From: Photobacterium kagoshimensis
GTDB taxonomy: Bacteria > Pseudomonadota > Gammaproteobacteria > Enterobacterales > Vibrionaceae
Length of the DNA stretch: 64,000 nucleotides
Assembly (NCBI RefSeq): GCF_050337045.1
Contig: NZ_JAKJSO010000018.1
Coordinates: 1-64,000 of the forward strand
Direction: 5' to 3'
Shown piece by piece: positions 6,767 through 15,601 of this stretch. The notes beneath the pieces are model-generated. The model did not search any database and was not told the origin of the DNA. It saw only the letters and a list, made by a program, of their open reading frames with translations. The position numbers were made by a program, and so were the translations under genes. Numbering within the stretch: the first letter of the stretch is position 1; each line of letters begins with the position of its first letter.

Positions 6767-9151
6767 TTAAAACAACCCCATCTGTGGGGCGATTAACTCT
6801 TCAAAGCTCGTGCCAATAAAAGGCAAAATACCATCCGCGACGGGTTTTAGCTGCTTATCTACATAATGTTGATAATCAATCGCTGTCTGCAGTGCTTCCT
6901 TGGGTTCTGGACCGTTTAACGTGATCACATACTCAATCCAACCGCCATGTTGATATTGTAACGGCCGGCCCAGTTTTTCATTAATGCTGTCAGCTTGTCG
7001 AGCTGCACGCACATGTGGTGGTACATTTTTTTGATACTCTTCCAGCTTTCGACGAAGCCGTTTTCGATACGTCAACTTGCTATCAAACTCACCGCTGTTC
7101 GTCCGTTCGACGTAGTCGCGAATGTACTCCTCGACATCTTCGTTATGGAAAACTTTATGGTACAAAACCTGCTGAAACTCTTGCGCAAGTAGCGTCCAGT
7201 CTGTTCTTACGGTTTCTAAACCTTTAAATATAATCGCTTGCTTACCATCACGTTCAATAAGCCCTGCGTAACGTTTTTTACTGCCTGTTTCTTGCCCTCT
7301 GATCGTTGGCATCAAGAACTTGTGATAATGCGTTTCGTATTCAATCTCAAGTGCAGATAGTAAACCATATTGTTGTGCTAGATGCGCTGTCCACCAAGTA
7401 TTGATATGCTCCACCAGCGAATGCCCTATCTTATCGGCATCCTCGGCACTATGGGCTTGCTTCAAAGAAACAAATGTTGAGTCTGTATCGCCATAAATCA
7501 CTTCATACCCTTGTGCTTCAATAAGCTCACGCGTTGTTTTCATGATTTCATGACCGCGCATGGTAATTGATGAGGCTAAACGGTGATCAAAGAAACGACA
7601 ACCAGATGACCCCAGCACACCATAAAAGGAATTCATGATAATTTTTATAGCTTGCGAAAAGGCTTTTTCGCCATCACGTTTTGCCTTATCACGTGCGGTC
7701 CATAACTCTTCAATCATCTTAGGTAGGAAATGTTTTTCGCGGTGAAACTGGCCACCACGAAACCCTGCAATTGCTTGATTGTCAGCTTTCCCCTCTTCAA
7801 GCAATAAACCTTCCACCAACCCCATAGGATCAATTCGAAACGAACGAATGATCGACGGGTAGAGCGATTTGAAATCCAGCACTAAGACTGAATCATACAA
7901 GCCAGGTTTAGAGTCCATCACATACCCACCAGGGCTTGCTATCCAGTTCTCACTCTCTAGGTTTGGGGCAACGTAACCTGCGCGATGAAGCTGTGGCAAA
8001 TACAAGTTAGTAAAAGCCGCAACCGAGCCACCAACCCGATCAAGCTCCACACCCGTTAATCGTGATCGTTCAATAACAAAATCAAGTAAATGAGTGTGCT
8101 CAAAAATACGCGTTACCAGCTTACAGTCTTGTAGGTTATAACGCGCTAATGAAAGTTTATCATGCTGAAACATATGATTAATTTCAGCCATACGATCATG
8201 CACATTGTGAATCGATTTACCTTCACCCAGCAACTCTTGAGAAACAGATTCAAGTGACCAGGATCGAAAATTGTAGGTCGCTGTTTTAAGCGTATCGATA
8301 CCATCGAGTACCACGCGACCAGGAATCGATATAAACCCCTGCTGGCTATTTTTGCTCGACTGTCGCCAATGCGGTGTTTGCTTACCTCGTCCTATACGCA
8401 GTGACAAGTTATGCCATTCAGCACGCTTTAATAGAAGGCGGAAATCAAAGTCGATCACGCTCCAGCCAATCACAATATCGGGATCAAATTGCTGAAACCA
8501 CACCTCCAGCGCAAGTAATAACGCTTTTTCATCATCGACCCACTGAATCCAATCATGTTGTTCAACATTGTCTATCTGCTGTGGGTCACCCACCATGATC
8601 ACACGGCTATCATGTTCACTGTGTAAACCGACTGAGTAAAGAATGCCTTTTTCAGAACATTCAATATCCAGTGAAACCATAGAAAGCTCAGGCTGATATT
8701 CACCCGCTTTCGCTTTTACTTGTCGATACTCAACATAATCACCTTTTTGGCTTGGCTCACCAGTAAAGACGATACCACCTCGAATAAATCGTTCCATCAA
8801 AAAACGATCCGCTAGTCGCACATCCGCTTCGTAACAAGCGATGTTTTGAGCAGCAAGCATGAGAGGAATTTGGTGGCTATCCCGTACAGTCTCACAGTAG
8901 CATGCGACCATGGCTTGATGGCTAAATGACGATAATGTTACATCACGCCAACTGGTTCTAATTTGAGCCTGACGTAAAAGCTGCTGTGCTTGTATTTGCT
9001 GAGTAACTGGAATGAAACATACTGGTTTGTCTCCACGTATCACAAGGCGTACTGGGCTCTCATCCGTTTTCACCCAAAGAATGATTTCTGTTTGACCCTG
9101 GGAGTCTCGACTTTGACGGGTTAATACAAACCCTGTGGAATGTGAATGCAA
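6767..9151 (-). CDS. polB: DNA polymerase II (family B)
   Basis: A 794-residue family-B polymerase, the usual length for the SOS-inducible DNA polymerase II that acts in translesion synthesis and replication restart. The N-terminal part holds the 3'-5' exonuclease: Exo I 'SLDIEC' near residue 160 and an Exo II-like 'VIGWSVIDFDF' near 225. The polymerase palm motifs are all visible: 'SLYPSI' near 428, 'KIIMNSFYGVLGS' near 505 and the catalytic 'YGDTDS' near 552. All catalytic aspartates are present, so the enzyme should be active. It appears to be monocistronic. I did not identify a convincing LexA box upstream. Confidence 0.93.
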   Translation of the reverse strand: MHSHSTGFVLTRQSRDSQGQTEIILWVKTDESPVRLVIRGDKPVCFIPVTQQIQAQQLLRQAQIRTSWRDVTLSSFSHQAMVACYCETVRDSHQIPLMLAAQNIACYEADVRLADRFLMERFIRGGIVFTGEPSQKGDYVEYRQVKAKAGEYQPELSMVSLDIECSEKGILYSVGLHSEHDSRVIMVGDPQQIDNVEQHDWIQWVDDEKALLLALEVWFQQFDPDIVIGWSVIDFDFRLLLKRAEWHNLSLRIGRGKQTPHWRQSSKNSQQGFISIPGRVVLDGIDTLKTATYNFRSWSLESVSQELLGEGKSIHNVHDRMAEINHMFQHDKLSLARYNLQDCKLVTRIFEHTHLLDFVIERSRLTGVELDRVGGSVAAFTNLYLPQLHRAGYVAPNLESENWIASPGGYVMDSKPGLYDSVLVLDFKSLYPSIIRSFRIDPMGLVEGLLLEEGKADNQAIAGFRGGQFHREKHFLPKMIEELWTARDKAKRDGEKAFSQAIKIIMNSFYGVLGSSGCRFFDHRLASSITMRGHEIMKTTRELIEAQGYEVIYGDTDSTFVSLKQAHSAEDADKIGHSLVEHINTWWTAHLAQQYGLLSALEIEYETHYHKFLMPTIRGQETGSKKRYAGLIERDGKQAIIFKGLETVRTDWTLLAQEFQQVLYHKVFHNEDVEEYIRDYVERTNSGEFDSKLTYRKRLRRKLEEYQKNVPPHVRAARQADSINEKLGRPLQYQHGGWIEYVITLNGPEPKEALQTAIDYQHYVDKQLKPVADGILPFIGTSFEELIAPQMGLF

Positions 9152-9224
9152 TGAAGCCTCAATATAACGATTAAAATGGGTGAAAATTTAACGTGTAGCG
9201 ACTTGGTAAATAGCCAGTAATATA

Positions 9225-10028
9225 CTAGCCAATACGGCGATTAATCTTGTCATATTCATCACCTATCCAACCACCAAACTGATCCATCAAAAATATAGCG
9301 GCTTTTTTAGGAACTTGAGTACGGCTCGCAAGAATAAATGAACGTTCAATGTCCATCAGGTGCTCTGGGAATAAGTCTAAAAAGACATCAGCCGCTTTAT
9401 TGATATCCAATTCCCACTGTTGTTTTCGATGCAAGACTAAACAATACGCACTCCAAATCATCTTTTTACCAATATATTCACAGTAATCGAGATAATTCTC
9501 TGTTACTTTGGTTTTCATGATTTTATGACGATAATCGGCGAGTTGTGCTTTAATATCCCCGTTTAATGTTCGAGCAATATCCCAGCTAATTTCAAAGTGG
9601 CCAAAGCGACTAGCAAGATCGTCACCATTCAAGCAAACAGAACAATGCTTCAGCCATACACCCCACTCGAAAATCCCAGCTAAACCAAGAACATCTTCAA
9701 GTACGACAACTTTAATCGTCACTTTTGTCACGTGAGGGTAATGCTGAGACAAACGCCAAGTAATCGCACTTAGTGCTGATTCTTCACTACTTTGAAGTTT
9801 CTTTTTTACAACAAGCGTAAAGTTAACATCAGACTTTCCCCAAACAGCATCGCGCCTTGCTACACTGCCATTTAAATAGATACTATGAAACGTGGCATTC
9901 AACCCCGCTCTAAACTGCTTCACCGCATCAAGCAAAATAGGCATGTATTCTTGTTGAAACCCATTTTCTCGACTCAAGACTGGAAGTCTTTTTGCCACAA
10001 TCGCACCCTGTTTTACTGTTATCTTCAC
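9225..10028 (-). CDS. Nucleotidyltransferase-fold protein with altered active site
   Basis: A 267-residue protein with an N-terminal Pol-beta-type nucleotidyltransferase signature, 'NGSVARRDAVWGKSDVNF', at about residues 50-67. The family normally shows GS...DxD; here the second metal-binding aspartate is Asn (DVN), which may reduce or remove catalysis. The remainder is mostly alpha-helical, ending in 'YDKINRRIG', and resembles the helical domain that follows the fold in aminoglycoside-type nucleotidyltransferases. The start is GTG; the Shine-Dalgarno sequence is weak (AAGTAAG). The substrate is unknown. It lies just upstream of polB on the same strand, 73 bases apart, so co-transcription is possible. 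Confidence 0.6.
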   Translation of the reverse strand: MKITVKQGAIVAKRLPVLSRENGFQQEYMPILLDAVKQFRAGLNATFHSIYLNGSVARRDAVWGKSDVNFTLVVKKKLQSSEESALSAITWRLSQHYPHVTKVTIKVVVLEDVLGLAGIFEWGVWLKHCSVCLNGDDLASRFGHFEISWDIARTLNGDIKAQLADYRHKIMKTKVTENYLDYCEYIGKKMIWSAYCLVLHRKQQWELDINKAADVFLDLFPEHLMDIERSFILASRTQVPKKAAIFLMDQFGGWIGDEYDKINRRIG

Positions 10029-10294
10029 CTTACTTATAAACGAAATAATATACGATTTCGCTGTAATTTGACATGTCAGCCCGAATGCTTATTTTTATGC
10101 TCAAAAAACAACCACTCCATACAAATACGCTTATTTAATCCATATTTACCTTTCGGAAAAGGTAATTCGCTACTAAAAATTAATTCAAATCAAAAACGAA
10201 TAAAATATCTGGCATTAATGACAAAAAAACTGTGCAACACTTGTGCTTTACTCTATATTGCACACCCTTTAATCGCTTATGTGTCTGCCTGCGT

Positions 10295-11827
10295 ATGTTC
10301 ACCTCAAGAAATCTCCAATTAGCTGCATTATTCTTTGTTGTGGCAGTACTAATCGACTTTGCTTGGGTAGCAATTCAAACCGACCAAAAAATGGACGATG
10401 CGGCCCAGCGCGCAGTAATGCACATCGACAACTTGTTTTCAGGCATTGAAAAAAAACTGACCGTCATAGATACCATCGACGATCTATGCAACAGCAAAAA
10501 CAAGCAGCTATTGGAAGACATTATTTTCGACTCTATCTCGATCAAAGAAATTAGCTATATAAAGGGCAATACAATCATTTGCTCCGATAGAACTCGTCAG
10601 CATAACTTAAATATATCAGACGAACTCCCTCAGAGTTTACAATTGAAGACAGGGCGAATAACTTACATTGCCAATGATCAACGTAGAAATATGCCAGCCC
10701 TATTTTACCTTGTGCCCTATCAGGATATGTGGATCAGAATTTCACTACACCTGAAGTATATTGATTTTTGGGTCAGTGATTTCGGTATTCGAAACAATAT
10801 GAAAGCGCAGCTCATTCATGACAGAAAATTCATTGCAGGTGACACTGAAATAACCAACTCTGAGCTTATCAATCACCTAGAAATAACATCAAAACACTAT
10901 CCCTTTTCTATCGTAACTGGCTACGATGCGGCTTTAATGCTAAAAGCATTTAGAGATCAACTGCTCTTAGCCCTAATGATCATTTCGCTATTAACAGCAC
11001 TGTTGTTAGCGCTATTGTATTCGTATAAACGAACACGTCGCACCCTTGAATCTGAGATCCAGCATGGTATTACAAACAACGAGTTTACAGGCTACCTGCA
11101 ACCCATAATCTGCTGCCAAACCAACCAATGGCTGGGTGCTGAAATTCTACTTCGCTGGCAGCATCCAATCAACGGTATTACCTCACCCGCAGAGTTTATT
11201 ACTATTGCTGAAAACACAGGTTTGATTAACGACATAACACTAAAATTATTAGCAGAGGCTGGCCGAAATAAAGCCACTATAGGGAAGCTTTCTCAATCAC
11301 ATTACTTGTCACTGAATGTGACAGCCTCGATGATAGCTAACCCCTATTATGTTCGTAAACTGATTAATATCATCCGCCATTTTCCCTCTTTGCAGAGCGG
11401 ATTAGTCCTAGAATTTACAGAACGTGAAACCTTCACTGACGATCAACTAGCGCAGCTACAGAGTGGCATGACACGATTACGAAAAGAAGGGGTTAAATGG
11501 GCGCTTGATGACTTTGGCAGCGGATATTCAGGCTTGTCACGCTTACAACAACTCAGCTTTGAAATTTTGAAAATTGATCGTGCTTTTGTTGCCGCTTCCA
11601 GTAATGAAACAATTGCACATTCGATTCTTGACAGTATTTGCGAGCTAGCTAAACGCTTTAATTGTGTATTGGTTGCAGAAGGCGTTGAAACTAAAGAGCA
11701 AGCTGAGCGTGTTCGTTTACTTGGGATTGAATGTTGCCAAGGTTATTTATTTGCTAAGCCCATGAGTATGAAGCACTACATACAGCAATTTAAACAAACC
11801 CTCATCCAAGACGGCGAGATAAAGTAA
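10295..11827 (+). CDS. Membrane-bound EAL-domain c-di-GMP phosphodiesterase
   Basis: About 510 residues. An N-terminal transmembrane helix (residues ~7-25), a roughly 200-residue periplasmic domain with cysteines in 'DDLCNS' and 'IICSDR', a second transmembrane stretch ('LLLALMIISLLTALLLALL') and a C-terminal EAL domain. This plan is that of CSS-type redox-sensing phosphodiesterases such as E. coli PdeC. The EAL signature reads EILLRW (~282). The catalytic DDFGSGYSG (~405), LKID and EGVET (~461) are intact, so hydrolysis of c-di-GMP to pGpG is expected. The frame is open back to 10232, but the ATG at 10295 places the membrane helix correctly. A c-di-GMP riboswitch occurs at 47.7 kb. Confidence 0.85.
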   Translation: MFTSRNLQLAALFFVVAVLIDFAWVAIQTDQKMDDAAQRAVMHIDNLFSGIEKKLTVIDTIDDLCNSKNKQLLEDIIFDSISIKEISYIKGNTIICSDRTRQHNLNISDELPQSLQLKTGRITYIANDQRRNMPALFYLVPYQDMWIRISLHLKYIDFWVSDFGIRNNMKAQLIHDRKFIAGDTEITNSELINHLEITSKHYPFSIVTGYDAALMLKAFRDQLLLALMIISLLTALLLALLYSYKRTRRTLESEIQHGITNNEFTGYLQPIICCQTNQWLGAEILLRWQHPINGITSPAEFITIAENTGLINDITLKLLAEAGRNKATIGKLSQSHYLSLNVTASMIANPYYVRKLINIIRHFPSLQSGLVLEFTERETFTDDQLAQLQSGMTRLRKEGVKWALDDFGSGYSGLSRLQQLSFEILKIDRAFVAASSNETIAHSILDSICELAKRFNCVLVAEGVETKEQAERVRLLGIECCQGYLFAKPMSMKHYIQQFKQTLIQDGEIK

Positions 11828-11915
11828 GCCTCGTAGGGGGATGAGCACTGCAAATTAACTCAGTATCGAGATATACTGACGCTAACTGATGAATAGTAAG
11901 AGTTATAAAGAAAAT

Positions 11916-12242
11916 ATGGAAAACCAAAACCTGATCTCATTCGATGATGTTATCGATGCAGCATACGATATCTTCCTTGAAATGGCACAAGAGAACTTAG
12001 AGCCAGCAGACGTTATTCTATTTACTGCACAATTTGAAGATCGTGGCGCGGCAGAGCTTGTTGAAACAGGTGCGGATTGGCCAGAACACGTAGGTTTTGC
12101 TGTTGATGGTGAGGTATACGCAGAAGTACGCATCGGTCTTGTCAATGAAGAAAACGATGTACTTGATGATGTCTTCGCTCGTCTTCTTGTAAGCCGTGAT
12201 CCAGAAAATAAATTCTGTCACGTATTATGGAAACGCGACTAA
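11916..12242 (+). CDS. YciU/HI1450-type DNA-mimic protein (DUF440)
   Basis: A small acidic protein of 108 residues with the DUF440 core: 'AYDIFLEMAQENLEPADVILF', 'FEDRGAAEL', 'DWPEHV' and 'VFARLLVSRD'. It matches the HI1450/YciU family, in which surface acidic residues have been proposed to imitate double-stranded DNA and occupy DNA-binding proteins. The frame opens earlier at ATG 11889, but the ATG at 11916 has a closer purine-rich site (AAAGAAA) and gives the family's usual length. Either start is possible. It ends just before a bidirectional terminator shared with emrD. Confidence 0.8.
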   Translation: MENQNLISFDDVIDAAYDIFLEMAQENLEPADVILFTAQFEDRGAAELVETGADWPEHVGFAVDGEVYAEVRIGLVNEENDVLDDVFARLLVSRDPENKFCHVLWKRD

Positions 12243-12298
12243 TTAAAGTGTCGTAATACATTGTGGAAAATACATATTTCTACAATGCACAGATAGAA

Positions 12299-12326
12299 AA
12301 AAGGCAGGTTGATTAACCTGCCTTTT
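12299..12326. terminator. Bidirectional terminator between the DNA-mimic gene and emrD
   Basis: Perfect ten-base arms AAGGCAGGTT / AACCTGCCTT (12301-12310 / 12315-12324) with loop GATT. It is flanked by A and T runs, so it can serve both convergent genes. Confidence 0.85.
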
Positions 12327-12350
12327 TCATATTCATTAAGTTTAATGCAC

Positions 12351-13562
12351 CTAACCAACCAATACCGATGTATCGTGATGTTGATTCTTGCGCACCCAGC
12401 CTAGGCTAATAAATACCAGAACAGCCATTACTGACATCACAAGACCTAAGCTCAATTGATTTTCAGCTGGCATTAATGATGCAGCTAATGTTGCTAAACC
12501 TGCACCTAAGTTTTGTAAACCACCGAGTACTGCGCCTGCTGTGCCTGCATGATGAGGAAACGGTTCGATTGCTGCCGTTGTCGCTGCAGGGAAAAGTACA
12601 CCCGCACCGATGAAGTACAAGAAGGCACCGCCGATCAAAGAGCTCACCGTTACCGTACCCGCTAAACCAGGCACTAAAATGGTTACTGCGCCAAGTACAA
12701 TCGCAGTTACACCCAAGTAAAGCACTCGCGTATTGCCCATTTTTTTCACTAAGTTAGCTGAAATCCATGAACCACCTAAGTAACCAGGTAATGGCAATAC
12801 AAACAAAAAGCTCACCATGGTTGGCTCCAACTTAAGCACACTACCGAGTAATACGCCTGCAGCAGCTTCAAACACAGCGATACCAGCAAACGTTGCAATC
12901 AAGCACAGCACATAACCTTGAAACTGGCGGTTACTGAGCACATGACGGTAACTTACCCACACCTTTTCATGACGACGGTTTTGTTTTGGTAATGTTTCTG
13001 TAAAGTACAGCATCATAGCGACCGTTACTAACGCACCAAACAGCAGCAAGAAGTAGTAACTCGCAGTCCAGTCGAAGTGACTAGATAAGAAGCCACCTAA
13101 AACAGGTGCTAGCAAAGGTGAGAAAATAATCCCCATGCTCACTAAACTGTTTGCACGATGAAGATCAGTGCCATTGTAGCAATCACGTGTCACTGTACGG
13201 CACATTGCCCCACCGCAGCCAGTACCCATCCCCTGAACAAAGCTCGCCAACAAGAAGATCTCATAACTTGGCGCCCAAATGGCCAAAACCGTACCGAGTA
13301 GGAAAATCACCATACCAATGATGATCACAGGACGACGGCCAATACGATCTGATAACGGGCCGTAGATGAACTGAGATAGACCGTACGGAATTAAATATGC
13401 AGCCATTACCGCTTGTAAATACGACGATTCAACGGCAAAGAACTCTGACATAGCTGGAATTGCAGGTACGTACATCGTTTGTGTCATTTGACCAACTGCA
13501 GCCAAGATGATTACTAAAAATAACAAACGTACCATATTTATATTTGGTGATTGCTGAGTCAC
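12351..13562 (-). CDS. emrD: EmrD-like multidrug efflux transporter (MFS)
   Basis: About 403 residues with twelve predicted transmembrane segments and major-facilitator signatures: 'YGPLSDRIGRRPVI' after helix 2 and 'SFVQGMGTGCGGAMCRT' in helix 4. The spacing and sequence fit E. coli EmrD of the DHA1 drug:H+ antiporter family ('AAVGQMTQTMYVPAIPAM' at the N-terminus, 'EPFPHHAGTAGAVLGGLQN' near the end). The open frame extends to 13610, but a GTG at 13562 has a good Shine-Dalgarno sequence (GAGGGA, 7-base spacing). The ATG at 13535 has none. The gene stands alone. Drug substrates cannot be read from the sequence. Confidence 0.85.
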   Translation of the reverse strand: MTQQSPNINMVRLLFLVIILAAVGQMTQTMYVPAIPAMSEFFAVESSYLQAVMAAYLIPYGLSQFIYGPLSDRIGRRPVIIIGMVIFLLGTVLAIWAPSYEIFLLASFVQGMGTGCGGAMCRTVTRDCYNGTDLHRANSLVSMGIIFSPLLAPVLGGFLSSHFDWTASYYFLLLFGALVTVAMMLYFTETLPKQNRRHEKVWVSYRHVLSNRQFQGYVLCLIATFAGIAVFEAAAGVLLGSVLKLEPTMVSFLFVLPLPGYLGGSWISANLVKKMGNTRVLYLGVTAIVLGAVTILVPGLAGTVTVSSLIGGAFLYFIGAGVLFPAATTAAIEPFPHHAGTAGAVLGGLQNLGAGLATLAASLMPAENQLSLGLVMSVMAVLVFISLGWVRKNQHHDTSVLVG

Positions 13563-13610
13563 AACCAAATCCCTCACAACAGAACAATATACTAAAAACG
13601 AGTTTTTCAT

Positions 13611-14039
13611 TGAGAAAAATTGCCCTATCGCAGAACTTTACTCCAACCATAACTCGCAAAGTAACAATATAGTCTACCTATACGATATTATTTAGTTTCT
13701 ATATCTGCTTTAAGATGCGCAGATAGTAAAGCCGAACAGAAAATCTGGCAAGCTATTAGCGGGTTAGTCAGCACGATTCTTTATTATGATTTGGATTAGA
13801 AAAAGTAATGGGCAATTTAGTGCTTGCACACTGCCAGCTTGCGACAAAAATCGTAACTCACAACAATCAATAAATTTAATTAATAACCTTGAGCGTATTT
13901 TGCTTTTCACATGATGAAACAATATGCGCACATCTGCTTACTGAGTAGTTATCAATTAAAGAAAAATGATAGCGATAAGCCAATGTAGATAGTGAAATAA
14001 CGATGACAAACGAAGATGTAGATGAAAGAAAAGCAGAAA
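13611..14039. other. Intergenic region without a clear gene
   Basis: Some 430 AT-rich bases between the emrD promoter side and the ribA terminator. Two very short open frames (13914 and 14002, both plus strand, under 30 codons) lack ribosome binding sites. I see no RNA gene or repeat here. Confidence 0.5.
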
Positions 14040-14072
14040 GAAAAACGCCCCAATATATATTGAGGCGTTTAT
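14040..14072 (-). terminator. Terminator of ribA
   Basis: Inverted repeat AAACGCC / GGCGTTT extended by CAATATATATTG in the middle. Read on the minus strand it is followed by TTTTTCTTTCT. It lies about 60 bases past the ribA stop. Confidence 0.75.
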
Positions 14073-14130
14073 TGCGAGCGAGAAAGCACTAGATACGTAC
14101 TTTTATCTATAAGCTACCGCTGATTGAAGA

Positions 14131-14730
14131 TCAATCGAAGTTAAAACGGTGTTTACCGTGAGCGGCTTTAGTTTTTAGGTAACTTTCATTACCGTCTTTC
14201 ACGTGTGCTTTAGTACCAACAACCTCAGCAATGATAATACCATTCTCTTCCAGCTCACGGATCTTCTTCGGATTATTGGTCACAAGGCGGATCGTACTTA
14301 AACCTAATGCTTTAAGCATCAATGCCGCTTCAGTAAAATCGCGTAAGTCATCGCCAAACCCAAGATGATTATTCGCTTCGTAAGTATTCATGCCTTGGCT
14401 TTGCAGTTCATAAGCATCAATTTTATTGTAAAGACCAATCCCACGGCCTTCTTGGCGAAGGTATAAAATTACACCGCCTTGCTCACCCATCTTATTGATG
14501 GTCTCATCCAACTGCTCGCCACAATCACAGCGTGATGAATGAAAAACGTCACCCGTTAAACATTCAGAATGCATACGAACGAGTGGTGCAACATCTTGCT
14601 TGTCCGCATCACGGAAAATAACCGCAACATGCTCTTTACCCGACTCCAGGCCATTAAATGAAAGCAAATCAGCAGGAATATTGCTCTTAAGACCAACTTT
14701 AAAAGGCACTCTCGCCCTTACATTTACCAT
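14131..14730 (-). CDS. ribA: GTP cyclohydrolase II
   Basis: A 199-residue enzyme opening the riboflavin pathway: GTP to 2,5-diamino-6-ribosylamino-4-pyrimidinone phosphate, formate and pyrophosphate. The zinc ligands are in 'CLTGDVFHSSRCDCGEQL' (three cysteines). The GTP-binding 'LRQEGRGIGL' and 'DLRDF' motifs and the C-terminal 'LVTNNPKKIRELE' are intact. It is the stand-alone form, not fused to RibB. The ATG at 14730 has AGGAATAAG just upstream and matches the normal length. The frame is open to 14871, with an in-frame ATG at 14778 preceded by AAAGGAG at 11-base spacing, so an extended form is possible. A perfect hairpin overlaps that upstream AAAGGAG. Confidence 0.92.
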   Translation of the reverse strand: MVNVRARVPFKVGLKSNIPADLLSFNGLESGKEHVAVIFRDADKQDVAPLVRMHSECLTGDVFHSSRCDCGEQLDETINKMGEQGGVILYLRQEGRGIGLYNKIDAYELQSQGMNTYEANNHLGFGDDLRDFTEAALMLKALGLSTIRLVTNNPKKIRELEENGIIIAEVVGTKAHVKDGNESYLKTKAAHGKHRFNFD

Positions 14731-14791
14731 CTTATTCCTAAATACTTTTTCTTTTATGGCCCGAGAAAAACGGGTCATACAATTATCTACT

Positions 14792-14812
14792 CCTTTGGCT
14801 AGAAGCCAAAGG
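14792..14812 (-). promoter_or_regulatory. Hairpin in the ribA leader, overlapping an AAAGGAG
   Basis: Perfect nine-base arms CCTTTGGCT / AGCCAAAGG with a three-base loop. On the ribA transcript the 3' arm ends in AAAGG and continues AG, so the helix would bury most of a Shine-Dalgarno-like sequence that lies 11 bases before the in-frame ATG at 14778. Confidence 0.45.
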
Positions 14813-15077
14813 CACATACTCTGGATCGAAAAATTTACCCTCTTTTCTATCATTACGAGAGAGAAAGACAAGAGAGGTCAAATTGATATTTCGACTAACG
14901 CTTAGATTGATAATAGCTAAAATCAACCAGTGAAAACAGACTTGTCCTAAGGATCACCCTGTAACTACCGATTGAAAACAGCCAACTGGCTAGATTACAT
15001 ACGCCATTACGTTATATAAGAACCAAGCCAAGCACTAAACTGCACGCTGTGGCCTCATCTAACTGAAGTTGTAGCCT

Positions 15078-15096
15078 ATTGTTATACTATAACAAT
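15078..15096. promoter_or_regulatory. 19-bp palindrome upstream of ribA
   Basis: ATTGTTATA / TATAACAAT around a single central base, a perfect inverted repeat of operator-like size. It lies about 35 bases past the end of the membrane-protein gene and about 350 bases upstream of ribA. No known regulator is assigned. Confidence 0.4.
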
Positions 15097-15130
15097 TACA
15101 ACCCTTTAATTTATGCGGTTAATTATAATC

Positions 15131-15508
15131 CTAGCGATAAGCTCGCTCTACTTTGGAGTGCATACACAAACAAGACGCAATTAAAGTAAAAAAGATAACG
15201 CCGCTCATTATCAACAACAAGCGTAACCAATCATCTCCCATAGCAAGCCTTGTTACTAGCATGCCATAAGTTGTATAGACCCAAAATAACGCCCCACTAA
15301 AAAGGAAAACTTGGCAAGCACGAAGAACAATGCGCTGTCGTACCACCAAGAGCAATGGCGATAGGAGCAGAAGCCCAAAAATGACAATATGTCCAAATCT
15401 CAGGCTATGCGCAGCCAGCAACCATAAACTCAATACAATGGGGATATGCAGTAATAACCCTACGACAGAATGCTTTAGGGGACGTTTGTCTATATCAGAA
15501 GAAGCCAT
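15131..15508 (-). CDS. Small integral membrane protein of unknown function
   Basis: A 125-residue protein with about four hydrophobic helices: 'VVGLLLHIPIVLSLWLLAA', 'IVIFGLLLLSPLLLVV', 'VFLFSGALFWVYTTYG' and 'LLLIMSGVIFFTLIASCLCM'. It has short charged ends, a positively charged C-terminus and two late cysteines (CLC). No catalytic motif is recognised. It sits between the S33 peptidase and ribA on the same strand, about 90 bases downstream of the peptidase, so it may be in that transcription unit. Similar small proteins of this size are common in Vibrionaceae, but I cannot name a family. Confidence 0.6.
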   Translation of the reverse strand: MASSDIDKRPLKHSVVGLLLHIPIVLSLWLLAAHSLRFGHIVIFGLLLLSPLLLVVRQRIVLRACQVFLFSGALFWVYTTYGMLVTRLAMGDDWLRLLLIMSGVIFFTLIASCLCMHSKVERAYR

Positions 15509-15601
15509 GGATTAACTCGAACAGGTAATAACATGCAATATATATACATGTTATTACCTTTCATAACGAGCACTTTTTAATAAAAGGTCAGGCTGAAACC
15601 A

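Noticed and set aside
13914..13988. 24-codon open frame in the emrD-ribA gap
   Set aside because: No Shine-Dalgarno sequence, no recognisable features, very short.
14002..14091. 29-codon open frame on the plus strand between emrD and ribA
   Set aside because: No ribosome binding site, and its second half is the ribA terminator hairpin; composition looks non-coding.
14731..15130. FMN riboswitch upstream of ribA
   Set aside because: The conserved aptamer segments (AGGGGCAGGGTG-like and the GCGGT core) are not present; only a CAGGGTGATCC stretch looked similar by chance.
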